DNA of 64,000 nt from Sporosarcina sp. BP05 (GCF_014282005.1 NZ_JACFTD010000006.1:1-64000), one strand, 5' to 3'; counted from the first letter of the stretch, positions 44,261 to 54,280 are shown. A program made the numbers and translations. Notes: generated by a model not told the origin, from the sequence alone.

Positions 44261-45316
44261 ATGTCTGCTTCAGCGGAAGTTTCTGCCAAGATAGAAAAGT
44301 TAACGGAAATTAAGAAACACTCACATCCAATTGTTGCGGTAGTTGTTTTATTTGGAGGTATGTTTGCATTACTGGTTGCGATAGGTCTTTCCATTTCATT
44401 TGGAGCTGCGGACATAAAGTTAGCAACTGTTTGGACAGCTGTGTTTCAATTTGATCCTGATCTAACGCAGCATCAAATTATTCGAGAAATACGTATGCCG
44501 CGCGTTCTTGGTGCAGCAATAGTTGGATCATGTTTTGCCGTATCTGGTGCACTAATGCAGGGAATGACTCGAAATCCACTAGCAGATTCCGGTCTTTTGG
44601 GCCTGAATGCCGGTGCTGCATTTATGCTCGCACTCTGCTTTGCTTTATTACCCGGCCTTCCATATATGTACCTAATCATGTATTCCTTTTTAGGTGCTGG
44701 TTTAGGTGTTGGGATCGTGTATGGAGTAGGTTCGATGTCACGAGGCGGTTTGACACCGATGCGACTTGTCCTTGCTGGAGCTGCAGTAAGCGCATTGTTA
44801 GGAGCACTTAGCGAAGGAATTGCTCTTTATTTTCGTATTGGGCAAGATTTAGCCTTTTGGTATGCCGGTGGTGTATCGGGTACGAAATGGGTTCATCTCC
44901 AAATCATGTCCCCATGGATTCTCGTTGCGATGATTGGTGCACTCATTCTTTCTCGTTCGATCACACTCTTAAGCCTTGGAGAAGAGGTGGCAATTGGACT
45001 AGGTCAACGAACAAAGACGATTAAATTAGTTGGGATGATTATCGTGCTTATCCTAGCTGGAGCTGCTGTTTCTGTAGTAGGGGCGGTTGGTTTTTTTGGA
45101 TTAATCGTTCCTCATCTTACCCGTTTTCTAGTTGGTCATGATTATCGTTGGATTATACCTTGTTCAATTGTGCTTGGTGGTCTGTTAGTTGTTTTAGCTG
45201 ATCTCGGAGCAAGAATGATTAATCCTCCGTATGAAACGCCAATTGGCGCATTGATTGCTTTAATTGGGGTACCGTTCTTCCTGTATCTTGCACGAAAAGG
45301 GGGAAAAGAACTATGA
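44261..45316 (+). CDS. FecCD-family siderophore permease (first subunit)
   Basis: This 351-residue membrane protein is of the BtuC/FhuB type, with about ten hydrophobic segments. Family landmarks are EIRMPRVLGAAIVG, ALMQGMTRNPLADSGLLGLNAGA and VGFFGLIVPHLTRFLVGHDYR. It forms the channel with the next subunit. The ATG at 44261 has GGAGGAAAGG upstream; an in-frame ATG at 44225 lacks a site. Its stop overlaps the next start (ATGA). Confidence 0.9.
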   Translation: MSASAEVSAKIEKLTEIKKHSHPIVAVVVLFGGMFALLVAIGLSISFGAADIKLATVWTAVFQFDPDLTQHQIIREIRMPRVLGAAIVGSCFAVSGALMQGMTRNPLADSGLLGLNAGAAFMLALCFALLPGLPYMYLIMYSFLGAGLGVGIVYGVGSMSRGGLTPMRLVLAGAAVSALLGALSEGIALYFRIGQDLAFWYAGGVSGTKWVHLQIMSPWILVAMIGALILSRSITLLSLGEEVAIGLGQRTKTIKLVGMIIVLILAGAAVSVVGAVGFFGLIVPHLTRFLVGHDYRWIIPCSIVLGGLLVVLADLGARMINPPYETPIGALIALIGVPFFLYLARKGGKEL

Positions 45317-46350
45317 AAGAAAAGAATAATAAGACTCATACCCAACATAGGGCAAAGACTAAAAATCTGATAATCATCGGTGTTCTAGGATTGCTCATTG
45401 TCGTTGCGTTCATGATTAGCATGAATACGGGCTTTATTAAATTGACACCGCTTGAAGTGATCCGCACGCTATTTGGACTAGGAACGGAAAAACAACATCT
45501 AATATTATTTGAATTTCGTTTACCGCGTATAATTATTGCGGTATTGGTAGGGATGGGACTGGCAGTATCTGGCTGTGTGTTACAAGGGATATCCCGCAAT
45601 GCTTTGGCGGATCCAGGCATATTAGGAATCAACGCAGGTGCAGGACTAGCCGTCATGTTATTTATATCTTTTTTTCCATCAACTGCAGCAACACCTGTCT
45701 TTTTACTTCCTGTTTTGGCGTTTTTTGGGGCAGGGGTAACAGCAGTAATCATTTATTCGTTAGCTTATAAACGACATGAGGGAATTTCACCTATGCGGTT
45801 ACTACTCACAGGTGTGGCAGTTGCAGCCGGTATTAGTTCGGCCATGATTGTTTTAACACTGCGCTTAAGTCCAGAAAATTATCAATTTGTTGCTACTTGG
45901 TTAGCGGGCAGTATTTGGGGGTCAAATTGGAAATTTGTATTGTCCTTGTTGCCATGGATTCTCGTTTTAATTCCATTTGTATTTTCGAAAGCACGTGTAT
46001 TAAACGTACTAAATTTAGGAGACTTAACAGCTACTGGCTTAGGTGCTTCGATTGAGAAAGAGCGTCGAATATTACTTGCTGCAGCAGTTGGATTAGCGGG
46101 AGCTAGCGTATCAGTTAGTGGTGGTATCGGATTTGTGGGGCTGATTGGTCCTCATTTAGCACGTCAACTAGTCGGGTCCAGACATCAATTTTTAATACCA
46201 GCTGCAGCTTTAACAGGGGGGCTGTTAGTCCTTGTAGCGGATACACTTGGTCGTTGGATACTACAGCCATCAGAGATTCCAGCTGGAATTGTCGTCGCTG
46301 TGATTGGGGCGCCGTACTTCCTTTACCTACTATCGCGCTTGAAAGATTGA
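45313..46350 (+). CDS. FecCD-family siderophore permease (second subunit)
   Basis: The second channel subunit has 345 residues with the same motifs: EFRLPRIIIAVLVGM, CVLQGISRNALADPGILGINAGA and GFVGLIGPHLARQLVGSRHQ. It is translationally coupled to the first permease by a 4-bp overlap. A basic N-terminus (KEKNNKTHTQHRAKTKN) precedes the first membrane segment. The binding-protein gene follows after about 100 bp. Confidence 0.9.
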   Translation: MKEKNNKTHTQHRAKTKNLIIIGVLGLLIVVAFMISMNTGFIKLTPLEVIRTLFGLGTEKQHLILFEFRLPRIIIAVLVGMGLAVSGCVLQGISRNALADPGILGINAGAGLAVMLFISFFPSTAATPVFLLPVLAFFGAGVTAVIIYSLAYKRHEGISPMRLLLTGVAVAAGISSAMIVLTLRLSPENYQFVATWLAGSIWGSNWKFVLSLLPWILVLIPFVFSKARVLNVLNLGDLTATGLGASIEKERRILLAAAVGLAGASVSVSGGIGFVGLIGPHLARQLVGSRHQFLIPAAALTGGLLVLVADTLGRWILQPSEIPAGIVVAVIGAPYFLYLLSRLKD

Positions 46351-46456
46351 TATAACCCATCGTCTGTTATAAACATCCACTCGTTACCTGGCAATTGCAG
46401 GGCGGTGTTAATCTTATTTTTTTTTGACAAAAAACGAATAGTAGGAGAATGAAACT

Positions 46457-47440
46457 ATGTTAAATAATAAAAAAAGAAATGGTATCATGTCTAGTTTTTT
46501 AGTACTATCACTATCTTTAGCAGGGTGTAGCGATAGTGGTGAAAATGTAACACAAACCAAAGACAACGAAAAAAAACCGGCAACCGAAGAACTTTCCACA
46601 GAACGTATACTAACAGATGCTATGGGGCATGAAGTGACCATTCCTGCAAATCCGAAACATATTATTGCTTCCTATTTGGAGGACAATTTAGTTGCACTCG
46701 GTATTACACCTGCTGCTCAGTGGTCCATTAATGATGGTGCGGGGCTCCAAGATTATCTACAAGTCTATTTAAAAGATGTACCAACGATACCTTCAGAACT
46801 TCCATTTGAGGTCGTGGCGAGTTTTACTCCGGACTTAATTATTATGAGCTCAGCGCAAGAAGTTGAAGGATCGAAATACGATCAATATGCCAAAATTGCT
46901 CCTACTTATGTTGTTGAAGTAGAGAATAATAGCGATTGGCGAGAAAAGTTATTAAGTGTAGGTGAGATTTTTGAAAAGACGGATGAAGCCAAACAAGTAT
47001 TAGAAGTATATGAAAAGAAAGCAACAGAATCAAAGAAGATTATACAGGACTCGATTGGCTCTGAATCAGCTGCTGCTATTTGGCTCGTAAATAATAACTT
47101 TTACATCGTAAGCGAAAATGTATCTAGTGGGGCAGTGTTATATGGTGATCTTGGTCTTTCAACTCCAAGTGTAGTCAAAGAAATTTCAAGCACCGCCACA
47201 GGAAATTGGTCGGCAATTTCCTTAGAGCGATTAGCTGAACTTGATGCAGATCATATTTTCTTGATTAATAGTGATAAAGGAAATGGCGCAGAAATGTTAA
47301 AAGACCCTGTGTGGCAGAATATACCTGCTGTAAAAAATGGTCATATTTATGAATATGGTGCTGAGACTAGCTGGTTATATTCAGGGGTGATTGCAAACAC
47401 GCAAATTATTGATGGTGTTGTGGAATCCCTTACCAAATAA
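46457..47440 (+). CDS. siderophore-binding lipoprotein
   Basis: This 327-residue binding lipoprotein has a signal peptide ending LSLAGC (Cys near 24). The mature part has the class III fold signs: ILTDAMGHEVTIPANPKHII, LPFEVVASFTPDLIIMSS and NWSAISLERLAELDADHIFL. It directly follows the permeases and is the likeliest partner of this importer. GGAGAATG precedes the ATG. Confidence 0.87.
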   Translation: MLNNKKRNGIMSSFLVLSLSLAGCSDSGENVTQTKDNEKKPATEELSTERILTDAMGHEVTIPANPKHIIASYLEDNLVALGITPAAQWSINDGAGLQDYLQVYLKDVPTIPSELPFEVVASFTPDLIIMSSAQEVEGSKYDQYAKIAPTYVVEVENNSDWREKLLSVGEIFEKTDEAKQVLEVYEKKATESKKIIQDSIGSESAAAIWLVNNNFYIVSENVSSGAVLYGDLGLSTPSVVKEISSTATGNWSAISLERLAELDADHIFLINSDKGNGAEMLKDPVWQNIPAVKNGHIYEYGAETSWLYSGVIANTQIIDGVVESLTK

Positions 47441-47541
47441 AACCAGTTACTGAGTTAAATATCTTTATCTCAATATCTAGTTCATATTAATACAAGGACA
47501 ACTAAAATTGACATAGTTGGATAAATGCATTAACTTGTTAA

Positions 47542-47562
47542 TGATAATGAAAATCATTATCA
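47542..47562 (+). promoter_or_regulatory. Fur box of the second binding protein
   Basis: TGATAATGAAAATCATTATC followed by A is a 9-3-9 palindrome of the Fur type, sitting about 20 bp before the start. It gives the following gene its own iron-controlled promoter. Confidence 0.85.
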
Positions 47563-47580
47563 TTTAAGGGGGGATTTCCG

Positions 47581-48564
47581 TTGAAGAATAAATCTAATCT
47601 CGTTTTTTGTCTGTTACTCGTTATGTTAGCTATGATGATTGCCGCTTGTGGTAGTACGAGCAGTCAAACATCTGATAGTAAGAAAGGTACGGAAGAGGCA
47701 AAGAATGATAAGGCTGAAAGTGAACAACCAGAAACAAGAATTGTTAAAACAATCCACGGCGATATTGAGATACCGACAAACGCAAAAAGAATTGTTGTAG
47801 ATAGCTATTTACCTACACTACTTATACTTGGAGAAAAACCTGTTGGCGCAACAAAAACAGATCTTGAGAACGTTCATATTCAAGATTTAATAGTTGGAAT
47901 TGAGAGTACTGGTGAGAGTGCTGTGGAAACAATATTGAATCTAAACCCAGATTTGATTATTAGTGCGGATTCTGAAAAAAGTACATATGAGAAATTTTCC
48001 AAAATGGCGCATACAGTGATCATTCCTTACGAAACATATGGTGATGCTTACGAGGAAGTAAGAGCAATTGGAGAGATGCTAGGGAAGGGAAAAGAAGCAG
48101 AAGAATGGCTGACTACTTTTGATGAGAAAATTCAACAACAAAGGGATAAAGTCAAGGCGGTAATGGAAGAGGGCGAAACAGTTTCTATCTTCGGCGCATT
48201 CGGTAAAGACTCGTATATCTATGGAGATGGTATTTATCGAGGTGGGCAAGCAATCTATAAACATCTTAAGTTAACTCCGCAAGAGCGTATTAAAAAAGAG
48301 TTAATAGATACTGGAGAAACATTCAAACAAGTTTCCTTTGAAGTACTAACTGATTATGGTGGTGATTATATCTTTTTCGATCAATCACATGGTGGTACGT
48401 TAGATAAAGAGGATCCTGTTTGGGAATCTGTAGATGCAGTCAAAAAGAATAATGTTTTCTATCTTGATGCCAAACGGTTTTGGCCATATGATCCGATAGC
48501 CGTGTTAGCGCAAGCAGAAGAAGTAGCGGATATGCTTGTTGCTAAGAAAAAGGGAGAAAAGTAA
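47581..48564 (+). CDS. siderophore-binding lipoprotein (own Fur box)
   Basis: This is another 327-residue FhuD/FecB-like lipoprotein, with lipobox MIAACG (Cys near 23) and a Lys/Glu/Ser-rich linker. Domain markers are IVKTIHGDIEIPTNAKRIVV, NLNPDLIISADS and ETFKQVSFEVLTDYGGDYIF. The separate Fur box suggests expression independent of the transport operon, probably adding a second siderophore to the same permease. The start is TTG behind GGGGGGAT. A terminator follows. Confidence 0.85.
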   Translation: MKNKSNLVFCLLLVMLAMMIAACGSTSSQTSDSKKGTEEAKNDKAESEQPETRIVKTIHGDIEIPTNAKRIVVDSYLPTLLILGEKPVGATKTDLENVHIQDLIVGIESTGESAVETILNLNPDLIISADSEKSTYEKFSKMAHTVIIPYETYGDAYEEVRAIGEMLGKGKEAEEWLTTFDEKIQQQRDKVKAVMEEGETVSIFGAFGKDSYIYGDGIYRGGQAIYKHLKLTPQERIKKELIDTGETFKQVSFEVLTDYGGDYIFFDQSHGGTLDKEDPVWESVDAVKKNNVFYLDAKRFWPYDPIAVLAQAEEVADMLVAKKKGEK

Positions 48565-48573
48565 TTCATATAG

Positions 48574-48617
48574 AAGAGGCTAGTTCTGAATGGGGTTTGA
48601 TGTCAGACCTAGCCTCT
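48574..48617 (+). terminator. terminator after the second binding protein
   Basis: AGAGGCTAG and CTAGCCTCT arms with inner TCTGA/TCAGA pairing are followed by TATCATTTT. Confidence 0.65.
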
Positions 48618-48689
48618 TATCATTTTCGCCGAAAGAATTGTTGATGAATGCTCTACACTAAACCAATAATGTAAGGAGCGTGATACCTA

Positions 48690-50405
48690 GTGCTAAAACG
48701 TTTTTTCTCTTATTACATACCGTATAAAAAGCTTTTCATTTTGGACTTTTCATGTGCAGTCATTGCCGCGTTACTAGAGCTAGCCTTTCCACTAGCAATC
48801 CATCGTGTAGTGGATGATTTGTTACCCAGCTCAAACTGGACCTGGATTTTATGGGGATGCGTCTCGTTACTTGGAATTTATATTATCAGTGCGGCTCTCC
48901 ATTATGTTGTCACTTACTGGGGCCATAAGCTGGGCATTAATATAGAGTCGGATATGCGAAAAGATCTCTTCACGCATGTACAGAAGTTATCGTTCCGATT
49001 TTTTGATAATAATAAAACAGGTCATTTGGTTTCTAGAATGACAAACGATTTGATGGATATTGGTGAAATCGCACATCATGGACCTGAGGATTTCTTCATA
49101 GCACTTATGACGCTCACTGGTGCATTTGCAATTATGTTCACGATAAACCCAGAATTAGCTGTACTCACTTTTATTATTGTTCCACTTATTATTAGTCTTT
49201 CTTTGTACTTCAGTAAGAAAATGTCTGTAGCATTTAGCCGCTTCTTTACGGATATTGCAGATTTTAATGCACGTGTAGAAAATAATGTGAGTGGAATGCG
49301 CGTTGTTCAAGCATTTTCAAATGAAGACCATGAAATTGCTCAATTCAATGAAAACAACGTTCGTTTTCGTGATTCAAAATTAATTGCGTATCGTGTTATG
49401 GCTTGGAATTCATCGATTAGCTATATTCTCATGAAAGTTGTCACATTGTTTGTTCTACTATGCGGAACATGGTTTGTTATCAATAAAGACATGACATACG
49501 GAGAGTTCCTTGCCTTTATTCTACTGTCGAATGTGTTTTTAGGACCGATTCAGCAAATCAATGGCGTTATTGAAATGTATCCTAAAGGAATTGCTGGATT
49601 CAAGCGATTTACTGAAATGCTAGATACAGAGCCAGATGTAGCAGATGCTCCAGATGCAATGGATGTCGGGCATTTGGAAGGGGATATAACGTTCCAGGAC
49701 GTATCGTTTGGTTATGAAGGTAAAGATAATGTGTTGGAGAATATTAATCTAACGATTCGTGCGGGAGAAACAGTGGCCCTTGTTGGACCATCAGGTGCTG
49801 GAAAAACGACGATTTGTAGTCTTTTGCCTCGGTTTTACGATATAAAAGAAGGGTCTTTACTGATTGATGGAATTGAAACTAGAAAAATGACCCTTTCCTC
49901 TCTCCGTGCTCAAATAGGAATTGTCCAACAAGATGTATTTCTTTTTGATGGATCGATTCGAGAGAATATCGCGTATGGCGATTTAGATGCTTCTGAAGAA
50001 GAGGTATGGGAAGCAGCAAAAAGAGCCCAGTTGGAAGATATTATTCTTTCTCAATCAGAAGGAATGGATACGATGATAGGAGAGCGTGGTGTTAAACTTT
50101 CGGGTGGACAAAAACAGCGTATTTCTATAGCTCGAATGTTTCTGAAAAACCCATCTATCCTTATTTTAGATGAAGCTACATCAGCACTTGATACTGAAAC
50201 TGAGGTCGCAATTCAACAGGCTTTAACTGAGTTATCTATTGGGCGCACAACACTTGTGATTGCACACCGATTAGCAACGATTAAAAATGCAAATCGGATA
50301 ATTGTTGTGACAGAGGATGGCATTGTAGAGCAAGGAAGTCATGCTGAGTTGTTAGATGTACAAGGAGCTTATAGCAGGCTTCACCAAGCTCAATTTGGAG
50401 TCTGA
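48690..50405 (+). CDS. ABC exporter, fused membrane and ATPase domains
   Basis: This 571-residue half-transporter has six membrane segments in residues 1-300, then an ATPase with Walker A GPSGAGKTT, signature LSGGQKQRIS, Walker B ILILDEATSALD and H-loop IAHRL. Such MsbA/YfiB-like exporters work as dimers. Between iron-uptake genes it may export a siderophore or expel the spent ligand, but a general lipid/drug role is possible. The start is GTG behind AAGGAG. Strong terminator behind. Confidence 0.85.
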   Translation: MLKRFFSYYIPYKKLFILDFSCAVIAALLELAFPLAIHRVVDDLLPSSNWTWILWGCVSLLGIYIISAALHYVVTYWGHKLGINIESDMRKDLFTHVQKLSFRFFDNNKTGHLVSRMTNDLMDIGEIAHHGPEDFFIALMTLTGAFAIMFTINPELAVLTFIIVPLIISLSLYFSKKMSVAFSRFFTDIADFNARVENNVSGMRVVQAFSNEDHEIAQFNENNVRFRDSKLIAYRVMAWNSSISYILMKVVTLFVLLCGTWFVINKDMTYGEFLAFILLSNVFLGPIQQINGVIEMYPKGIAGFKRFTEMLDTEPDVADAPDAMDVGHLEGDITFQDVSFGYEGKDNVLENINLTIRAGETVALVGPSGAGKTTICSLLPRFYDIKEGSLLIDGIETRKMTLSSLRAQIGIVQQDVFLFDGSIRENIAYGDLDASEEEVWEAAKRAQLEDIILSQSEGMDTMIGERGVKLSGGQKQRISIARMFLKNPSILILDEATSALDTETEVAIQQALTELSIGRTTLVIAHRLATIKNANRIIVVTEDGIVEQGSHAELLDVQGAYSRLHQAQFGV

Positions 50406-50493
50406 CAGTGGAGCGGGAGAAGTGCCTCTGGAAATTCAACTAAACATTTTGCTATTAACTAGAGCAGATCAAACGAAGTGATTTCGTGAAGGG

Positions 50494-50533
50494 AGCTAAC
50501 AAAGTAGTTATTTTATACTTTGTTAGCTTTTTT
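50494..50533 (+). terminator. terminator of the ABC exporter
   Basis: AGCTAACAAAGTA and TACTTTGTTAGCT form a perfect 13-bp stem and run into TTTTTT. Confidence 0.88.
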
Positions 50534-50642
50534 AGGATAGTGACAATAGCTGTGAGTGGGTGCAACAAAGAATACATCATATTAGTTGAGTTTTTCAGAA
50601 AAGGATTGTAAACGGGTTCATTATGTCTTATACTAAAAATAA

Positions 50643-50663
50643 TGAGAACGATTATCATTATCA
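50643..50663 (+). promoter_or_regulatory. Fur box of the reductase/binding-protein pair
   Basis: TGAGAACGATTATCATTATC followed by A fits overlapping Fur hexamers (GATAAT-type). It lies 80 bp upstream of the reductase. Confidence 0.8.
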
Positions 50664-50741
50664 ACTAAAAAGAGTGGGTACTAAAATAGTATTGGCGAGT
50701 CGTACAAAGCATAACAACAACCTAAAAAAGGGGCGTTCATA

Positions 50742-51800
50742 ATGAACTCAGAACAATTATATGATGTAACAATTATTGGTGGTGGCCCAGCAGGACTTTT
50801 TTCGGCTTTCTATAGTGGTTTAAGGGAAATGAAAACAAAGATAATCGAGTTCCAACCTTATTTAGGCGGAAAAGTGCATGTCTATCCGGAGAAAATGATT
50901 TGGGATATTGGGGGGCTTACACCTGTTACGGGAGAACGACTGATTGAACAAGTAATTCAGCAAGGACTAACTTTTGAGCCCGAGCTTGTATTAGGTGAAA
51001 AAGTGACGTCGATTAACAAAGATGAAGATGGAAACTTTGTTATTCAGACATCTACGAACCAAAAGCATTTATCCAAAACTGTCATTTTAGCTGTTGGTGG
51101 GGGAATATTGAAACCAACAAAATTAGAAATTGAAGGCGCTGAACGTTTTGAAGTTTCAAATTTGCATTATACGGTAAAATCTCTTGCACGTTTTAAAGGG
51201 AAAACCGTATTGATTTCCGGAGGCGGAAATGCTGCTGTTGACTGGGCGAATGAGTTGGAACCGATTGCGGAAAAAGTCTATTTAACTTACCGGAAAGATA
51301 TGTTGAAAGGGCATGAGGCAGAAGTATCAAGACTATTCAATAGTTCTGTCGAGTGCTTATTGAATACATCAATCCAAAAACTCATTGCAGCAAGTGACCA
51401 CGAAACCATTGAGAAGGTGGAGTTAGTTAACGGAGAAGATGGAAATGTGATTCAGCTGTCTGTTGATGAAGTGATTATTAATCATGGCTATGATCGTGAT
51501 AAAGAGTTGACCGCAAATAGTGGATTGGATATAGAAATGGCGAATGAATATAGTATTGCAGGCAGTCCCATGAGTGAAACATCTGTACCAGGGCTCTTTG
51601 CAGCAGGAGATATTTTGAATCACGAAGGGAAGCTTCATTTAATAGCAGGGGCGTTTCAGGACGCGGCAAATGCTGTGAATAAAGCAAAGCAGTATATCGC
51701 GCCAGAAGCTTATGGGCACGGAATGGTCTCTTCACATAATGACATCTTTAAAGAGAAAAATCGTGAATTAGTCAAACATTTATATGCAGTGAAAAACTAA
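50742..51800 (+). CDS. NAD(P)H-flavin/ferredoxin reductase, YcgT/IruO-like
   Basis: This 352-residue thioredoxin-reductase-fold flavoprotein has the FAD motif DVTIIGGGPAGLFSAFYSGL at the N-terminus, the NADPH motif VLISGGGNAAVDWANEL in the middle, and a C-terminal GLFAAGDILNHEGKLHLIAGA. It has no redox CxxC, which separates it from thioredoxin reductase and fits type-2 ferredoxin-NADP reductases. Fur control and pairing with a binding lipoprotein suggest it reduces ferric siderophores in the cytoplasm to release iron, as IruO does in Staphylococcus. Confidence 0.85.
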   Translation: MNSEQLYDVTIIGGGPAGLFSAFYSGLREMKTKIIEFQPYLGGKVHVYPEKMIWDIGGLTPVTGERLIEQVIQQGLTFEPELVLGEKVTSINKDEDGNFVIQTSTNQKHLSKTVILAVGGGILKPTKLEIEGAERFEVSNLHYTVKSLARFKGKTVLISGGGNAAVDWANELEPIAEKVYLTYRKDMLKGHEAEVSRLFNSSVECLLNTSIQKLIAASDHETIEKVELVNGEDGNVIQLSVDEVIINHGYDRDKELTANSGLDIEMANEYSIAGSPMSETSVPGLFAAGDILNHEGKLHLIAGAFQDAANAVNKAKQYIAPEAYGHGMVSSHNDIFKEKNRELVKHLYAVKN

Positions 51801-51849
51801 CTTTGTATAGCGGGGCATTGCCAGTTAGGTAAAAATGGAGGAACAAAAG

Positions 51850-52842
51850 ATGGGTACGAAACAAATAGCTTACAAATTATTAATAATAATGCTTCTATCA
51901 TTAGTGCTTGTTGCTTGTTCTAACAATCAATCGAGTAAAAATGATGCAAAGATAGAGGAGGCAACTTCTAAAGGAGATGCCGTACAAAAAGAACCTTCTA
52001 CTCGCTTGTTTACGGATGCGATGGGACGTAAGGTAGAGTTGCCTGCCAATCCAAAACGCATTATCGCCCATTTTTATGCATCTGAAATGATTGCCATAAA
52101 TCAACCAATTATCGGTACAAATTTTATTAACGCGAGTGAAGTACTTACGGAAGTACAATTAAAAGGAATTGAAGATATCGGGGGGGATGGCGTAGCACCA
52201 AATTTGGAGAAAACTTTAGCACTTAACCCCGATTTAATTATCGTCCCAAACTTTTTGGAAGCATCTGATCTTGAGGAACTGTCTAAAATTGCCCCAACTG
52301 TAGCAATAGATTATAGTAGTGATGTAATTTCCCGGCTAAAGACATTAGGTGAAATCATTGGGAAACCTGAAGATGCCGAAAAATGGATTACCGATTATAC
52401 GGCAAAAGCTGAAGAGAAACGTGATGAAGTCAAGCCTTTAATCGCTCCGGGTGAAACAGCTTCTGCTTTTATTATCTATGAAGGTAAACAACTATATGTA
52501 TACGGTCCCCAACGGTTAGGACCGATTATGTACGATGCACTTGGATTTACAATGCCTCCAAAGGTCGAAGAAATGTTCCTAGATAAAAAAGATTCTTTGT
52601 GGGAAATGATATCGCTCGAAGTACTCCCTGAATTTGCCGGAGATCGAATATTCCTAATCGCTTCAGATGATAGTGAAGAGTCAAAACAAATGATTGAGGA
52701 AGTTATCAATGGACCAATTTGGAAGGGAATTCCGGCTGTGAGAAACGGTAAAGCCTATGTTGTTGAAAGTAGATGGGCGTTTAATGACCCATTAACATTG
52801 GACTGTTTATTAGATGAAATGCCGAAGACGATTTCACGATAG
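51850..52842 (+). CDS. siderophore-binding lipoprotein (fourth)
   Basis: This 330-residue FhuD-type lipoprotein has lipobox VLVACS. The domain begins FTDAMGRKVELPANPKRII and has ALNPDLIIVPNFLEASDL and LWEMISLEVLPEFAGDRIFL. It follows the reductase by about 50 bp in the same Fur-controlled unit, so a hydroxamate-type ligand whose iron is freed by reduction is plausible. The ATG at 51850 is preferred because TGGAGG lies just before it; the ATG at 51835 overlaps that site. A terminator lies at 52957-53011. Confidence 0.85.
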   Translation: MGTKQIAYKLLIIMLLSLVLVACSNNQSSKNDAKIEEATSKGDAVQKEPSTRLFTDAMGRKVELPANPKRIIAHFYASEMIAINQPIIGTNFINASEVLTEVQLKGIEDIGGDGVAPNLEKTLALNPDLIIVPNFLEASDLEELSKIAPTVAIDYSSDVISRLKTLGEIIGKPEDAEKWITDYTAKAEEKRDEVKPLIAPGETASAFIIYEGKQLYVYGPQRLGPIMYDALGFTMPPKVEEMFLDKKDSLWEMISLEVLPEFAGDRIFLIASDDSEESKQMIEEVINGPIWKGIPAVRNGKAYVVESRWAFNDPLTLDCLLDEMPKTISR

Positions 52843-52956
52843 TAGAATTTTTGCTATTTAGTTAGAAAATGATTTAAAATGGCTGGCTTTTGCGGTAGTC
52901 AGAAGTAAGTAGGTATAATTAGTGTTAGAAATACTTTTCCTTTTTTATTCGTAGGT

Positions 52957-53011
52957 AAAAAAAGAGCTGTCTCCAAGGCCTGTTATTGGGCATTGAAGAC
53001 GGCTCTTTTTC
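52957..53011 (+). terminator. terminator ending the iron region
   Basis: AAAGAGCTGTCT and AGACGGCTCTTT arms (one wobble) with a 24-nt loop run into TTTTTC. A dispersed repeat starts directly after the T run. Confidence 0.75.
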
Positions 53012-53160
53012 GATAATCGTATGGCGATCCTTCATCCGTCGCGCTCAAATGCTTAAGTTCACGAAGTGCTGAAGCATTTGGGGACGAATGAATAGAGGTG
53101 CATCTACCTGGATAAAAGCCGCCAAAGATGAAATTTTGGCGGCTGAAACTTTCTTCAGCG
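53006..53160 (+). repeat. terminator-linked dispersed repeat, copy 1
   Basis: It begins TTTTTCGATAATCGTATGG right at the terminator end, continues CCTTCATCCG, GGGACGAATGAATAGA and TACCTGGATAAAAGCC, and contains the hairpin AGCCGCCAAA/TTTTGGCGGCT (53117-53144). The reverse complement of 63472-63645 has the same blocks in the same order. The rest of this 650-bp gap has no recognisable gene. Confidence 0.65.
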
Positions 53161-53497
53161 GCTAAGCTAGAAACAAGAATGCCGTTTACTTGTAATAGCC
53201 ATGTGTATTTTGCAGCAAATCAAGATTTCTTTTCTCCAAATAATGATTGCATACATCCCAGAATGATCCCAATTGTTGCGAAGTTACAAAATGAAACAAG
53301 AAATGTTGAAACAACAGCTTCTGTAAGCCCTTTTCATTAGTTTTTTATGCAAGTAAATGGTTAATCAACAGACGTGCATCCAGATGTCAATTTTGTGTCG
53401 TGGAGGGATATGGGTTTATCTTTTGATGAATGTTCGTTAAGATACAAACTAAGCTTAAGAAATAAAGAGTGGCAGATTTGAAAGGGGATTACACGAT

Positions 53498-54280
53498 ATG
53501 AAGTTAAAAAAAGTACTAGTTCCGTTTTTAGCAGGTGCGCTAGCATTAAGTTTAGCTGCTTGCGGTGGAGAAGATATAGCGGCAACAGATAAAAATCCCC
53601 AAGCAGAAACAAAACAAGAAGCTACTAAAGACCAAGCTACTAAGGAACAAGAAGCATCTGCAAAGGAGATGCAAGCCAAGCTAGCTGAACAGCAAGTGGA
53701 CAACAACAAGATCGTGGCTGTTGTAAATAAGGAAGAACTTACAGGTGAGGAATATAACGCGGCATTGACATCAATTCAAAGTCAAATGCAACAAATGGGA
53801 CAAGACCCTTCGAGCAAAGAATCAGCGGAACAAGTAAAAATGCAAGCACTTGATATGCTGGTTAATCAGACATTGATTCTTCAAAAAGCAAAAGAAGCGA
53901 AAATAAAAGCATCTACATCTGAAATTGATGAAGAGTATTCAGCATTTGAAAAGCAATTAGGCGGCGAAAAAGAAATGAAGAAAGTTCTCAAAGCTCAAAG
54001 TATGGATGTAAAAACATTTAAAGAAAAAATCGCGGATTTCATCATAGCTGAAAAGTACCAAGATAAGGTAGCACCAGCGGGAAAAGTAACGGATAAAGAA
54101 ATTAAAGAATACTACGATCAAGCTGCGTCTGCATCAAAAGAAGCGGGACAAGAGTTACCACCGCTTGAAGAAGTAAGTGAGGAAATCCAAGGGATACTTA
54201 AACAAGAACAACAACAGAAGTTACTTGCTACACATGTAGAAGAGTTAAAAGCGGTTGCTGAAATTGAGTTGAAAATTTAA
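53498..54280 (+). CDS. SurA N-domain/PrsA-like lipoprotein
   Basis: This 260-residue lipoprotein has a signal peptide ending SLAACG, then a Lys/Gln/Glu-rich coiled linker and a SurA-type chaperone domain (IVAVVNKEELTGEEYNAAL, QALDMLVNQTLILQKAKEA, TDKEIKEYYDQ, LEEVSEEIQGILKQEQ). The parvulin isomerase domain of full PrsA is absent; only the helical chaperone portion remains, which is common in Bacillales paralogues. It likely helps fold secreted proteins at the membrane surface. GAAAGGGG precedes the ATG. Confidence 0.82.
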   Translation: MKLKKVLVPFLAGALALSLAACGGEDIAATDKNPQAETKQEATKDQATKEQEASAKEMQAKLAEQQVDNNKIVAVVNKEELTGEEYNAALTSIQSQMQQMGQDPSSKESAEQVKMQALDMLVNQTLILQKAKEAKIKASTSEIDEEYSAFEKQLGGEKEMKKVLKAQSMDVKTFKEKIADFIIAEKYQDKVAPAGKVTDKEIKEYYDQAASASKEAGQELPPLEEVSEEIQGILKQEQQQKLLATHVEELKAVAEIELKI

